Assembly (NCBI GenBank): GCA_003142615.1
Contig: PLMW01000069.1
Span: forward strand, 1-64,000
Reading direction: 5' to 3'
DNA: 64,000 nt
From: Opitutia bacterium
Lineage (GTDB): Bacteria > Verrucomicrobiota > Verrucomicrobiia > Opitutales > Opitutaceae
A program made the position numbers and the translations under genes. Of the stretch, positions 49,950-57,773 are shown piece by piece. A model generated the notes under the pieces. The model did no database searches and was not told where the DNA came from. It worked only from the letters and a program-made list of their open reading frames with translations. Within the stretch, counting starts at the first letter, position 1, and every line of letters starts with the position of its first letter.

Positions 49950-50016
49950 GCGGCTGCGACGGGTGCGGGCGATGATCAGCCGGCTCAGACCATAAAGCCG
50001 GACAAAACACGCGGTG

Positions 50017-52119
50017 TTACTCCTGCCAGACGGCGACACCCGCGGTGGGCACGTCGCGTGCGCCGACGAGCACCTTCGCGCCTTCCGGAATCGGCGCGGT
50101 CTGGTTCTTCTCGGTGAAATTGGTCGCGACCCAGAAGCCGTCGCGCCAGTCGACCAGAAATCCGTCGTCAAACTGCTGGACGGCCACCCCGGCACGCACA
50201 TAGACGTCGCGGATCAACCGGGCCTCCAGTCCGCCGTCCAGCGAGTCCACCCCGAGGTAGGTCACGGTGCCGCGGCCGAGCGGGCGCGTCACGGCCGCCA
50301 CGCCGCCGGCGTAGTACTGGTCGTCGTAACGGGCCAGCGCCGTGGTGCCCTCGCGGGGCTCGAGCACCTCGCCCCATGAGGCCCAGTCGTAGGTCTGGTT
50401 GGGCGTGCGCACCCTGCCGGTGTACGGCGCGGGCAACGTGTCATAGAACGAGATCTTCGCGCCGATGAGGTCGAGGATCGGCGCGGCCCACGGTCCCTCC
50501 CAGAGGTGGCCGCGGCGGTCTTTCTGGCCGGTGCGGCAGGTGATGATCAGGTGGCCACCCTGTTCCGCGTACGTTTTCCAGCGCTGCACCAGCTGGTCAT
50601 CCACGAGCTGGTACGCCGGTACGACCAGGAAGGGATAGGCGTTGAAATCCTTGTCCTCCGTGATGACGTCGACCGGGGCGCCGGCGCGCTTGAGCGCGCG
50701 GTACTGCTTCAGCAGGTGGCCGTACGTGTCCCAGCGGATGTTCTGTTTGTGGTTGTCGAGATCCCAGCGGTCCTCCCGGCCGTAGAGCAACGCGGTGCGG
50801 CGCACGGCGTAGGCCGCGGGCGCCTTGGCGTCGGGCTGGAGATTCTGCCGCAGCAGCACCAGCTCGCGGGCCGCCTGCGCATACTGCTCGCCGCCCGTGG
50901 TGATGGTGACACCGTCGGATCCGACGAGCCCGTAATGGTAGAGTTCGGCGCCGGAGAGTGGTTCGCGGAAGCGGTAGGTGCAGACGAATTTCGCGCCGGA
51001 GGCGAAGGCGCGCAGCAGCCACAGATGCACCGCGCCGGGGTTTGGCTGCGGGTTGACGTCGCCCCAGTTCACCTGGCCGGGCTGCAGCTCCATGATGCCG
51101 TGCAGCCCGTTGATGGTGCGATGAAAGTCGCCGGCGAAGGAGAGCGTGGCGGCGCTGCCGAGGCGGAAGCCGAGCGGGCCCTCGTTCAGGTTGCCGTGCG
51201 CCGGGTAGATCGTCCACGTGATGATGTCGAGGTCGCGGCCCGAAAGCGCGGGATCGACGGCGCCGAAATCGTGCATGAAGTTGGTCGTGATCCACTGATG
51301 GTGGCCGCAATACCGGCGGAGGATCTCGGTCTGGAAACGCAGGTAGTCGGCCGCCGTCGCGGCGAACCAGCGCTGCGCGTCGAGCATGGCGTGCGGATTG
51401 AACTGCGCGACGTCCTCCGGCGGGTTCGGGATGCGGACCTGGTCGAAGTTCTGGTACATCTGCGACCAGAAGGCATTGCCCCAGGCGCGATTGAGTTCGC
51501 CGATGGTGCCGTACTTTTTCTGCAGCCAGTTGCGGAAGCCGGTCTGGCAGGCCTCGCAATGGCACGGCTCCTTGCCGTAATGGCTGAGCTCGTTGTCGAG
51601 CTGCCAGCCCCAGACGCGCGGGTCGCGGCCATAACGCCGGCCGAGTTCGTCGACGATCTTCGCGACGTACCGGCGGTAGGTGTCCACGTTCCAGCACGCC
51701 TGCTGCCGCGTGCCGTGCACCATCCGTCGGCCGTCGGCATCGATCATTAGCACCTCCGGATGCGCCTGCGTCAGCCAGACCGGTGGCGCGGGGGTAGGCG
51801 TGCAAAGGACGACCTTGAGTCCCTGGTCAGCACAGAGCTGCACGTTGCGTTCCAGCCACTCGAAATCGAACCTGCCCTCCTGCGGCTCCATGAAGGCCCA
51901 GGCGAATTCGCCCATATGGACGAACTCGAGGCCCATTTTCCTGATGTTGGCGATGTCCCGTGGCCACTGCTCCGCCGGCCATGCCTCCGGATAATAATAG
52001 ACGCCAACCCGCATGAGATCGGCCGGCGGAAAGAAGGTCGCGGTGGTGTCGGCCGGCGCGGCGTGCGCCGCGGCGCCCAAGGCGAAGGCGAGAAACAGGT
52101 GACGGGTGAGGCGATGCAT
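50017..52119 (-). CDS. Secreted GH42 beta-galactosidase
   Basis: A 700-residue enzyme with an N-terminal signal peptide (MHRLTRHLFLAFALGAAAHA), thus periplasmic or secreted, unlike most GH42 enzymes. The TIM-barrel entry is RVGVYYYPEAWPAEQWPRDI. Acid/base Glu177 lies in WGWQLDNELSHYG and nucleophile Glu344 in GIMELQPGQVNWG. A four-Cys zinc site (Cys106, Cys186, Cys188, Cys191) is intact. The second domain (about 400-600; GATase-like, trimerisation) and the C-terminal beta domain (FWVATNFTEKNQT) complete it. Beta-galactosides from plant or algal polymers are likely substrates. MalQ lies 28 bp upstream on the same strand, suggesting co-transcription. Confidence 0.92.
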   Translation of the reverse strand: MHRLTRHLFLAFALGAAAHAAPADTTATFFPPADLMRVGVYYYPEAWPAEQWPRDIANIRKMGLEFVHMGEFAWAFMEPQEGRFDFEWLERNVQLCADQGLKVVLCTPTPAPPVWLTQAHPEVLMIDADGRRMVHGTRQQACWNVDTYRRYVAKIVDELGRRYGRDPRVWGWQLDNELSHYGKEPCHCEACQTGFRNWLQKKYGTIGELNRAWGNAFWSQMYQNFDQVRIPNPPEDVAQFNPHAMLDAQRWFAATAADYLRFQTEILRRYCGHHQWITTNFMHDFGAVDPALSGRDLDIITWTIYPAHGNLNEGPLGFRLGSAATLSFAGDFHRTINGLHGIMELQPGQVNWGDVNPQPNPGAVHLWLLRAFASGAKFVCTYRFREPLSGAELYHYGLVGSDGVTITTGGEQYAQAARELVLLRQNLQPDAKAPAAYAVRRTALLYGREDRWDLDNHKQNIRWDTYGHLLKQYRALKRAGAPVDVITEDKDFNAYPFLVVPAYQLVDDQLVQRWKTYAEQGGHLIITCRTGQKDRRGHLWEGPWAAPILDLIGAKISFYDTLPAPYTGRVRTPNQTYDWASWGEVLEPREGTTALARYDDQYYAGGVAAVTRPLGRGTVTYLGVDSLDGGLEARLIRDVYVRAGVAVQQFDDGFLVDWRDGFWVATNFTEKNQTAPIPEGAKVLVGARDVPTAGVAVWQE

Positions 52120-52147
52120 GGGAATGACTCCTTTAGAAAACCGCCGC

Positions 52148-53719
52148 TCACGCCGGTTTGTCCCCGGCCGGGGAAACCGGCAGCCGGCCGTGCAAATCCG
52201 CGAGCTCGCGGAGATAGCCGGTCGTGCCGCCGAAGAGCCGGTCGAGCTGCGCCGGACGATAACGCCACTGCCAGTTGCCGTCGGGCCTGCCGGGAATGTT
52301 GAAGCGCCCCTCGGAGCCGAGGCTGAGCAGGTCCTGCAGCGGGATGACGGCGAGCCGGCTCACCGCGGCGTAGGCGGCGCGGACGAAGTCCCAGCCGATC
52401 TCCGCGCCGGTCACGCGCAGGTAGCGGCGCACATGGTCGCGCGTCTGCTCGTCGGTGGCCGCGTACCAGCCGAGGCTGGTGTCGTTGTCATGCGTGCCGG
52501 GATAGATGGCGCCGTTGGCCTCGAGGTTGTGCGGGAGATAAAGGTTCGTGCTCTTGCCGCCGAACGCGAACTGCAGAATGGCCATGCCGGGCAGGCCGGT
52601 GTCGCGCCGGAGCTGCTGCGCGGTTTCGGAGAGCTCGCCGAGGTCCTCGGCGATGATCTTCGCGCCGGGATGGGCGCGCCGGACCGACTCGAAAAACGCT
52701 AGGCCCGGACCGGACCGCCACTCACCCTTGCGGGCGGTGGTGGCGGGAAAAGGAATGCGCCAGTAGTCGGCCAGACCCCGGAAGTGGTCGATGCGCACGA
52801 CATCGTAGAGTTCGAACGCGGCACGCAGGCGGGCGTGCCACCACGCGTAGCCGTCGGCGGCGTGCACGTCCCAGCGGTAGAGCGGATTGCCCCAGAGCTG
52901 GCCGTCGGCGGAAAAATAATCGGGCGGCACGCCGGCGACGGCGAGCGGCCGCCCGGTCTGCTCGTCGAGTTCGAAGAGGTGCGGGGCGGACCACGCGTCG
53001 GCGCTGTCCATGGCCACGAAAATCGGAATATCACCGATGATGTCCACGCCGCGCTTCGCGGCGGCGGCCCGTACGCGGCGCCACTGGCCGAAGAAGAGAT
53101 ACTGGGAGAAGGCGTGCGCCTCGATGGCAGCGCCGAGCTGGCCGCGGAGCTTCGATTTCTGCGCCCTGGCGAAGACGCGCGCCTCGGCGGGCCACTCCCA
53201 CCAGGGGCGGCCCTCGTAATGATCCTTGAGCGCGCGGAAAAACGCGTAGGGTTCGAGCCAGGCGGCGTTCGCCTCCTGGAATGCCGCGAAATTCCCGTAG
53301 GGCGCCGGGCCGCGGCCGGCGCGGAGGTTCTCACAGGCGCGGGCGAACAGCGGCCATACCAGGCGATGGAGCGCGCCATAGTCGACCCGGTCGGCGTTCA
53401 GGAAAACCAGCGGCCCGAGCGCGTCCTGCGACAGCAGGCCGTGACGCGTCAGCTCGAGCAGGTTGACAAGATAGGGATTGCCCGCGAAGGCGGAGAAGCA
53501 CTGGTAGGGCGAGTCGCCGTAGCCCGTCGGGCCGAGCGGGCAGAGCTGCCAATAGCGGCAGCCGGCGGCCTCCAGAAATTCGAGGAACCGGTCGAGATGT
53601 TCATCGAAGATGCCGATGCCAAAGTCGCCGGACAGACTCGTGGGGTGCAGCAGCACGCCGGCGGCGCGCGTGGTGAGCCAGTTGAAAAGCGGGGCGGAGG
53701 CAGAGGCCGGCATCGTCAT
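52148..53719 (-). CDS. malQ: 4-alpha-glucanotransferase (amylomaltase)
   Basis: A 523-residue GH77 enzyme that rearranges maltodextrins in the cytoplasm. Visible: N-terminal RAAGVLLHPTSLSGDFGIGI, GCRYWQLCPLGPTGYGDSPY, PIFVAMDSADAWSAPHLFEL, PPDYFSADGQLWGNPLYRWD, nucleophile Asp in VVRIDHFRGL, general acid Glu in IIAEDLGEL, and HDNDTSLGWY. The start is ATG 53719 or 53713; the frame extends upstream without homology. Length is normal for the short bacterial type. Its 3' end lies 28 bp before the GH42 gene on the same strand. No maltose transport genes are nearby, so it may serve glycogen or starch catabolism. Confidence 0.93.
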   Translation of the reverse strand: MTMPASASAPLFNWLTTRAAGVLLHPTSLSGDFGIGIFDEHLDRFLEFLEAAGCRYWQLCPLGPTGYGDSPYQCFSAFAGNPYLVNLLELTRHGLLSQDALGPLVFLNADRVDYGALHRLVWPLFARACENLRAGRGPAPYGNFAAFQEANAAWLEPYAFFRALKDHYEGRPWWEWPAEARVFARAQKSKLRGQLGAAIEAHAFSQYLFFGQWRRVRAAAAKRGVDIIGDIPIFVAMDSADAWSAPHLFELDEQTGRPLAVAGVPPDYFSADGQLWGNPLYRWDVHAADGYAWWHARLRAAFELYDVVRIDHFRGLADYWRIPFPATTARKGEWRSGPGLAFFESVRRAHPGAKIIAEDLGELSETAQQLRRDTGLPGMAILQFAFGGKSTNLYLPHNLEANGAIYPGTHDNDTSLGWYAATDEQTRDHVRRYLRVTGAEIGWDFVRAAYAAVSRLAVIPLQDLLSLGSEGRFNIPGRPDGNWQWRYRPAQLDRLFGGTTGYLRELADLHGRLPVSPAGDKPA

Positions 53720-53813
53720 CAGCAAGTAGAAGGAAGGACGAATCACGCCCGCCAACAAGCAAAACACGCGCGGCCGCGACCGGCCGCCGGCGGGCGGCTC
53801 AAACCGGCAGGGT

Positions 53814-55541
53814 TCACCATCCCGCGGCCTGCCCGTCCTTGCGGCTCTCGCTCGCGCCGAGGTAGGTGTGGTTCTTCGCGTCCCACATGATCGCCTGGTA
53901 GCCGCCGAAACCGCCGAGATCCGTGCGGATGTCGTGCCCGCGGCGCTTGAGCTCGGCGACCACGTCCCACGGGATGCCGCTCTCCAGGTAAACGTAGCCG
54001 CCATCGGTCATGCGTGGATGGTCGTAGTCGGTGGAGCCGTCGTGCTGCCAGCGCGCGGCGTCGCCCGCCTCCTGCAGGTTGAGGCCGTAATCGATGAGGT
54101 TGATGAGAATCTGCACGTGGCCCTGCGGCTGCATCGCGCCGCCCATCACGCCGAACGCGAGCCACGGCCCGCCGTCCTTCATGACAAACGCGGGGATAAT
54201 CGTGTGGAACGGCCGCTTGCCCGGCGCGTAGACGTTGGCGTGGCCGGGCTCCATGGTGAAGATCTCGCCGCGGTCCTGAAAACCGAAGCCCAGTCCGGGC
54301 ACCACGATGCCGCTGCCCATGCCGCGATAGTTGCTCTGGATGAGCGACACCATGTTACCCTCGGCATCGGCGGTGCAGAGGTAGATGGTGTCGCCGTCAT
54401 TCACGGGCGGGTGGCCGGCGTCGTAGGTCCGGGCGGCGCGCGCCGGGTCGATGAGCTGGCGGCGCTCGGTGGCGTAGGCCTTCGAGATCAGCCATTTGAC
54501 CGGCACCTTCGCAAAGGCCGGGTCGGCGTAGAATTTCGCGCGGTCCTCGAACACGAGCTTCTTCGCCTCGATCATCACGTGCAGCGCGTCGGCGCTCTCG
54601 AAGCCCATCGCCCGCAGATCGAAGCCCTCGAGAATGTTCAGCATTTGCAGCGCGGCGATGCCCTGGCCGTTCGGCGGCAGCTCATAGACGTCGTAGCCGC
54701 GGTAGTTGACCGACACCGGTTCGACCCACGTCGACGTGTGCTGCTCGAAGTCGGCCTTGCGCAGCCAGCCGCCGTTGGCGCGCATGAAGGCGTCGATGTT
54801 CTCCGCAATCTCGCCGCGATAGAACACGTCGCGCCCCTGCGCCGCGATGAGCTGGTAGGTGCGGGCCAGTGCCAGGTTCCGGAAAATCTCACCTTTGGCC
54901 GGCGCGTGTCCGCCGGGCGCGTACGTCTCGACGAACGCTCCGGGCAGATGCTGGCTGCGCAGGATCGCCACATTGCGCTCCCAGTAGTAGGCGATGAGCT
55001 CGCTGAGCGGAAATCCCTCCTGGGCATAACGGATCGCGGGGGCGAGCACCTGCGCCAGCGGCAGCCGGCCGAACTTCGCATGGAGTTCGGCCCAGCCGTC
55101 GACCGCGCCCGGCACGCTGACCGGCAGCAGGCCGTAGGACGGGATGGTGGTGCGGTTGAGCTTCGCCAGCTCGACCTTCATCTGCTCGTAACTGAGACCG
55201 AGCGGCGCGCGCCCGGAGGCGTTGAGGCCGTAGAGGTGGTGCGACTTCGCATCCCAGACGATGGCAAACAGGTCACCGCCGACGCCGCTGCTCACCGGCT
55301 CCATCAGGCCCAGCGCGGCGTTGGCCGCGATGGCAGCGTCAACCGCCGAGCCGCCGGCCTTGAGAATGTCGAGGCCGGCCTGCGTCGCGAGCGGCTGGCT
55401 GGTGCAAACCATGCCGTGCTGCGCAATGACTTCAGAGCGGGTGGCGAACGATCTGCCGGTGATGCGGTCCACTTGGGCCACGGTAACGGCGGTGGGCAAA
55501 AACGCGAATAGGGGAATGAGGACCAGACGCGCGGAGTGCAT
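53814..55541 (-). CDS. ggt: Gamma-glutamyltransferase-type Ntn hydrolase
   Basis: A 575-residue protein with a signal peptide (MHSARLVLIPLFAFLPTAV), located in the periplasm. GGT hallmarks: GMVCTSQPLATQAGLDILKA with GGSAVDAAIAANAALGLMEP, GVGGDLFAIVWD, and SVPGAVDGWAELHAKFGRLP. The autocatalytic nucleophile is Thr385 in GDTIYLCTADAEGNMVSLIQ, preceding GMGSGIVVPGLGFGFQDRG. The glycine-rich FGVMGGAMQPQGHVQI loop near the end is conserved. The GDT-IY form places it in the YwrD-like branch rather than the classical glutathione-degrading one, so the true substrate may be another gamma-glutamyl compound. It is monocistronic, preceding a stretch with no clear promoter motif. Confidence 0.88.
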   Translation of the reverse strand: MHSARLVLIPLFAFLPTAVTVAQVDRITGRSFATRSEVIAQHGMVCTSQPLATQAGLDILKAGGSAVDAAIAANAALGLMEPVSSGVGGDLFAIVWDAKSHHLYGLNASGRAPLGLSYEQMKVELAKLNRTTIPSYGLLPVSVPGAVDGWAELHAKFGRLPLAQVLAPAIRYAQEGFPLSELIAYYWERNVAILRSQHLPGAFVETYAPGGHAPAKGEIFRNLALARTYQLIAAQGRDVFYRGEIAENIDAFMRANGGWLRKADFEQHTSTWVEPVSVNYRGYDVYELPPNGQGIAALQMLNILEGFDLRAMGFESADALHVMIEAKKLVFEDRAKFYADPAFAKVPVKWLISKAYATERRQLIDPARAARTYDAGHPPVNDGDTIYLCTADAEGNMVSLIQSNYRGMGSGIVVPGLGFGFQDRGEIFTMEPGHANVYAPGKRPFHTIIPAFVMKDGGPWLAFGVMGGAMQPQGHVQILINLIDYGLNLQEAGDAARWQHDGSTDYDHPRMTDGGYVYLESGIPWDVVAELKRRGHDIRTDLGGFGGYQAIMWDAKNHTYLGASESRKDGQAAGW

Positions 55542-55674
55542 GTCCGCACGCTATGCACCGCCCGCCCGGGGTCAACGCACCCATCCTCCGGTGACCCCGA
55601 CTGGCCGTCACCTCCGGGGTGACCCGCTGGGTGGTCATTTGCCTTTTGACCACAACGAATAACTTGGATCGCGG

Positions 55675-55947
55675 ATGCTCACCACCCTGCTCCGGCTTTT
55701 TTCGCCCCGGTCATCCGTCGATTACGAACGGGCGTTCATCCCCGAGGTGACGGTGACGGAGCAGGTGGCGCGCAACCCCGCGGTCGAGCGGCTCATCTTC
55801 GCCGGCTGGCTGCTCATCGTCATCAAGTGCTTCGTCATCATCTGGGCCATCAACCACTGGGCCGTGCCGATCCATCCGTACTGGATCATCGTGCCGACGA
55901 TTCTCATGGCCGCGCTCTGCACCGCGGTCTACTGCTGGCGGGACTGA
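55675..55947 (+). CDS. Small two-helix membrane protein
   Basis: A 90-residue hypothetical membrane protein. An N-terminal cytoplasmic segment (MLTTLLRLFSPRSSVDYERA) with Arg/Asp-rich residues is followed by VTEQVARNPAVERLI. Then come two membrane helices at about 40-58 (LIFAGWLLIVIKCFVIIWAI) and 66-86 (HPYWIIVPTILMAALCTAVY), joined by a short His/Pro loop, and the C-terminus is CWRD. I do not recognise a family. It precedes the DUF5069 pair but the repeat element lies between, so linkage is not certain. Start ATG 55675 has weak upstream context. Confidence 0.65.
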   Translation: MLTTLLRLFSPRSSVDYERAFIPEVTVTEQVARNPAVERLIFAGWLLIVIKCFVIIWAINHWAVPIHPYWIIVPTILMAALCTAVYCWRD

Positions 55948-55950
55948 GCT

Positions 55951-56088
55951 GATGGTGGATGGGCGATACCGGATTTCGGACAGCTGGTTGAGCTGACATT
56001 GTTGGCTTTACGCCGGATCCGGCCTGCCCGCCATAGCTCTGCGCTTGCAGAGCGACGGCGGGTATCTGATATCCCGTATCCCATGCCA
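55951..56088. repeat. Composite repeat A: inverted heptamer arrays around a REP-like hairpin
   Basis: Left array: four 7-bp units with consensus ATnnCGG (55952-55979). A GC-rich spacer includes the palindrome GCCGGATCCGGC (56012-56023). The hairpin has outer stem CCCGCC/GGCGGG and inner perfect stem GCTCTGC-GCTT-GCAGAGC (56027-56062). Right array: four heptamers in the opposite orientation (CCGnnAT-like; GGTATCT, GATATCC, CGTATCC, CATGCCA). The last unit contains the ATG of the following DUF5069 gene. The same structure recurs at 56595-56737. Confidence 0.8.
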
Positions 56089-56541
56089 TCCGTCCCCGGT
56101 CTCCGCAGTCCCTACGTCAAGGTCGGCCGGCTCGTCTATTTCGGCCGCATGCTCGACAAGATCCGCCTGCACGCCGCCGGAAAACTTCCGGCCGAGTACC
56201 AGGCCAACCTCGGCGCCACCCGGCCCAACCTGTTCGATGCCCGCAGCTGCCGCTTTCTCGGGGTAAGCTACGCCGACCTCGCCGCGCGCACGCTGCAGGG
56301 CGGCACTGACGAGGAACTTCTCGCCTGGGGCCACGCCCGCGGCACGCCGCGCACCGATGACGAGTGCAATGCGTGGAACCGCTTCATGATGAAAATCGGC
56401 TGGCGCGACGACCGTTCGACCGTCCTGCAGGAGCGCATTCGCGAATACGGCCTCGCGGGCAAACCCATCGAGACCTACTTCGATCTGATCGACTACGACG
56501 AGGGGCGCGACCCCGTGGCGGCCAAGGCCTGGCTTTGGTGA
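56083..56541 (+). CDS. DUF5069 domain protein, copy A
   Basis: A 152-residue cytoplasmic protein of the DUF5069 family, common in Verrucomicrobia and with no known function. Family landmarks: VPGLRSPYVKVGRLVYFGRM, DKIRLHAAGKLPAEYQANLG, CRFLGVSYADLAARTLQGGT, DEELLAWGHARG, NAWNRFMMKIGWRDD and the closing DLIDYDEGRDPVA. The ATG at 56083 is the only start giving the family N-terminus. It lies within the last heptamer of repeat A, so the repeat sits in the 5' leader where it could affect translation. Its neighbour copy B is roughly three-quarters identical. Confidence 0.8.
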   Translation: MPSVPGLRSPYVKVGRLVYFGRMLDKIRLHAAGKLPAEYQANLGATRPNLFDARSCRFLGVSYADLAARTLQGGTDEELLAWGHARGTPRTDDECNAWNRFMMKIGWRDDRSTVLQERIREYGLAGKPIETYFDLIDYDEGRDPVAAKAWLW

Positions 56542-56594
56542 GCCCTCCCCGGGGTGGCAACTCCGCGCGCTCTACCGCGACTGCTGGGGGGACT

Positions 56595-56737
56595 GGATTA
56601 ATTGCCAATTGGCGATACCGGATTTCGGGCAGCAGGCTGGGCTGACCTTGCTTGCTTTACGACGGATCCGGCCTGCCCGCCATAGCTCTGCGCTTGCAGA
56701 GCGACGGCGGGTATCCGATATCCGACATCCCATGCCC
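56595..56737. repeat. Composite repeat B: second copy of the heptamer-hairpin element
   Basis: It is arranged like copy A, offset by about 649 bp. Five left heptamers (56595-56629, ending ATACCGG, ATTTCGG), a hairpin (56676-56711) with the same CCCGCC/GGCGGG and GCTCTGC/GCAGAGC stems, and right heptamers GGTATCC, GATATCC, GACATCC, CATGCCC (56710-56737) that contain the ATG of copy B. The hairpin is identical between copies, while the heptamer parts differ by several bases, so the arrays have changed since duplication. Confidence 0.8.
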
Positions 56738-57178
56738 AACGTTCCCGGTCTCCGCAGTCTCTACTTCAAGGTCGGCCGGCTTGTCTATTTCGGCCGCATG
56801 CTCGACAAGATCCGCCTGCACGCCGTCGGAAAACTCCCAGCCGAATACCAGCCCAACCTCGCCCGCGGCTTCGACGGCCGCTGCTGCAATTTCCTGCACG
56901 TCAAATACCCCGACCTCGCGGCCCGGGTGCTCCAAGGCGGGACCGACGACGACATCCTCGCCTGGTGCCACGAGCAGGGCGGTCAGCGCACCACCGAGCA
57001 ATGCGAAATCTGGAACAACTTCATGATGAAACGCGGCTGGCGTGACGGCGGCGCCGAGACCCTGCAGGCCCGCATCAAGGAATCGAAACTCGAGGGAAAA
57101 CCCATCGAGACCTTCTTTGATCTGATTGAATATGACGAGGGGCGCGACCCCGTGGCGACAAAAGCGTGGCTCGGTTGA
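56732..57178 (+). CDS. DUF5069 domain protein, copy B
   Basis: A 148-residue paralogue of copy A, produced by tandem duplication of a unit of about 650 bp that includes the repeat element. Landmarks are the same: VPGLRSLYFKVGRLVYFGRM, PDLAARVLQGGTDDDILAWC, IWNNFMMKRGWRDGG and DLIEYDEGRDPVATKAW. The variable middle (RGFDGRCCNFLHVKY) is shorter by four residues than in copy A and has two adjacent Cys. Both copies appear intact, so divergence without loss suggests distinct but related use. The ATG at 56732 lies in repeat B. Gluconokinase follows after 28 bp. Confidence 0.8.
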   Translation: MPNVPGLRSLYFKVGRLVYFGRMLDKIRLHAVGKLPAEYQPNLARGFDGRCCNFLHVKYPDLAARVLQGGTDDDILAWCHEQGGQRTTEQCEIWNNFMMKRGWRDGGAETLQARIKESKLEGKPIETFFDLIEYDEGRDPVATKAWLG

Positions 57179-57206
57179 ATCATCCGCGTGCCCGCCGGCG
57201 CTGCGC

Positions 57207-57773
57207 ATGAATATCATCCTCATCGGCGTCGCCGGTTCCGGCAAGACCACCATCGGCGAGAAACTCGCCGCCCGGCTTGGCGGCAACTGGCGGTTTGACG
57301 ACGCCGATCACTTTCATCCGCCGGCCAACATCGCCAAGATGAGCCGCGGCGTGCCGCTGGATGACGCCGCCCGCGCGCCGTGGCTCGAGGCCCTCCGCGC
57401 GCACCTCGGCGCCAGCGCCGTCCGCGGCGAACACGTCATCCTCGCCTGCTCCGCGCTGAAAGAAAGCTATCGCCGCCAACTGGCCGACACTCCCGGTCCC
57501 ACGCGCTTTGTTTACCTCAAGAGCAGCTTCGCCATTCTGCGCAGACGCCTGCGGACCCGCCGGGGCCATTACATGAAGGCAACCCTGCTCCGCAGCCAGT
57601 TCGAGGCACTCGAGGAGCCCGCGCCCGAGACCGCGCTCGTCATTGACGCCACCCTGGCGCCCGACGAGATCGTCAGACGCATTCTTCAAGACAACGGACT
57701 GCCGGCCCCGCGAGGAGATTCCTCGCCTCGGCCGGCCCAGCTTCCAAGCTGGACGAAAAGATCATCCCCATGA
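57207..57773 (+). CDS. Gluconokinase (GntK/IdnK type)
   Basis: A 188-residue shikimate-kinase-like P-loop enzyme that phosphorylates D-gluconate to 6-phosphogluconate. Walker A is GVAGSGKTT (8-16). Substrate motifs FDDADHFHPPANIAKMSRGV and PLDDAARAPWLEAL, and the second motif ILACSALKESYRRQL, are diagnostic for gluconokinases. The lid segment TRRGHYMKATLLRSQFEALE is also conserved. The C-terminus carries an extra 20-residue Pro/Ser/Arg tail. The stop overlaps the next gene by 4 bp (ATGA). The ATG at 57207 gives the usual N-terminus MNIILIGVAGSG. A gluconate uptake gene is not visible nearby. Confidence 0.92.
   Translation: MNIILIGVAGSGKTTIGEKLAARLGGNWRFDDADHFHPPANIAKMSRGVPLDDAARAPWLEALRAHLGASAVRGEHVILACSALKESYRRQLADTPGPTRFVYLKSSFAILRRRLRTRRGHYMKATLLRSQFEALEEPAPETALVIDATLAPDEIVRRILQDNGLPAPRGDSSPRPAQLPSWTKRSSP

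Noticed and set aside
55951-56737. CRISPR-like repeats around the DUF5069 genes
   Set aside because: Units are 7 bp, without unique spacers and without cas genes. The pattern is heptamer arrays plus a hairpin.
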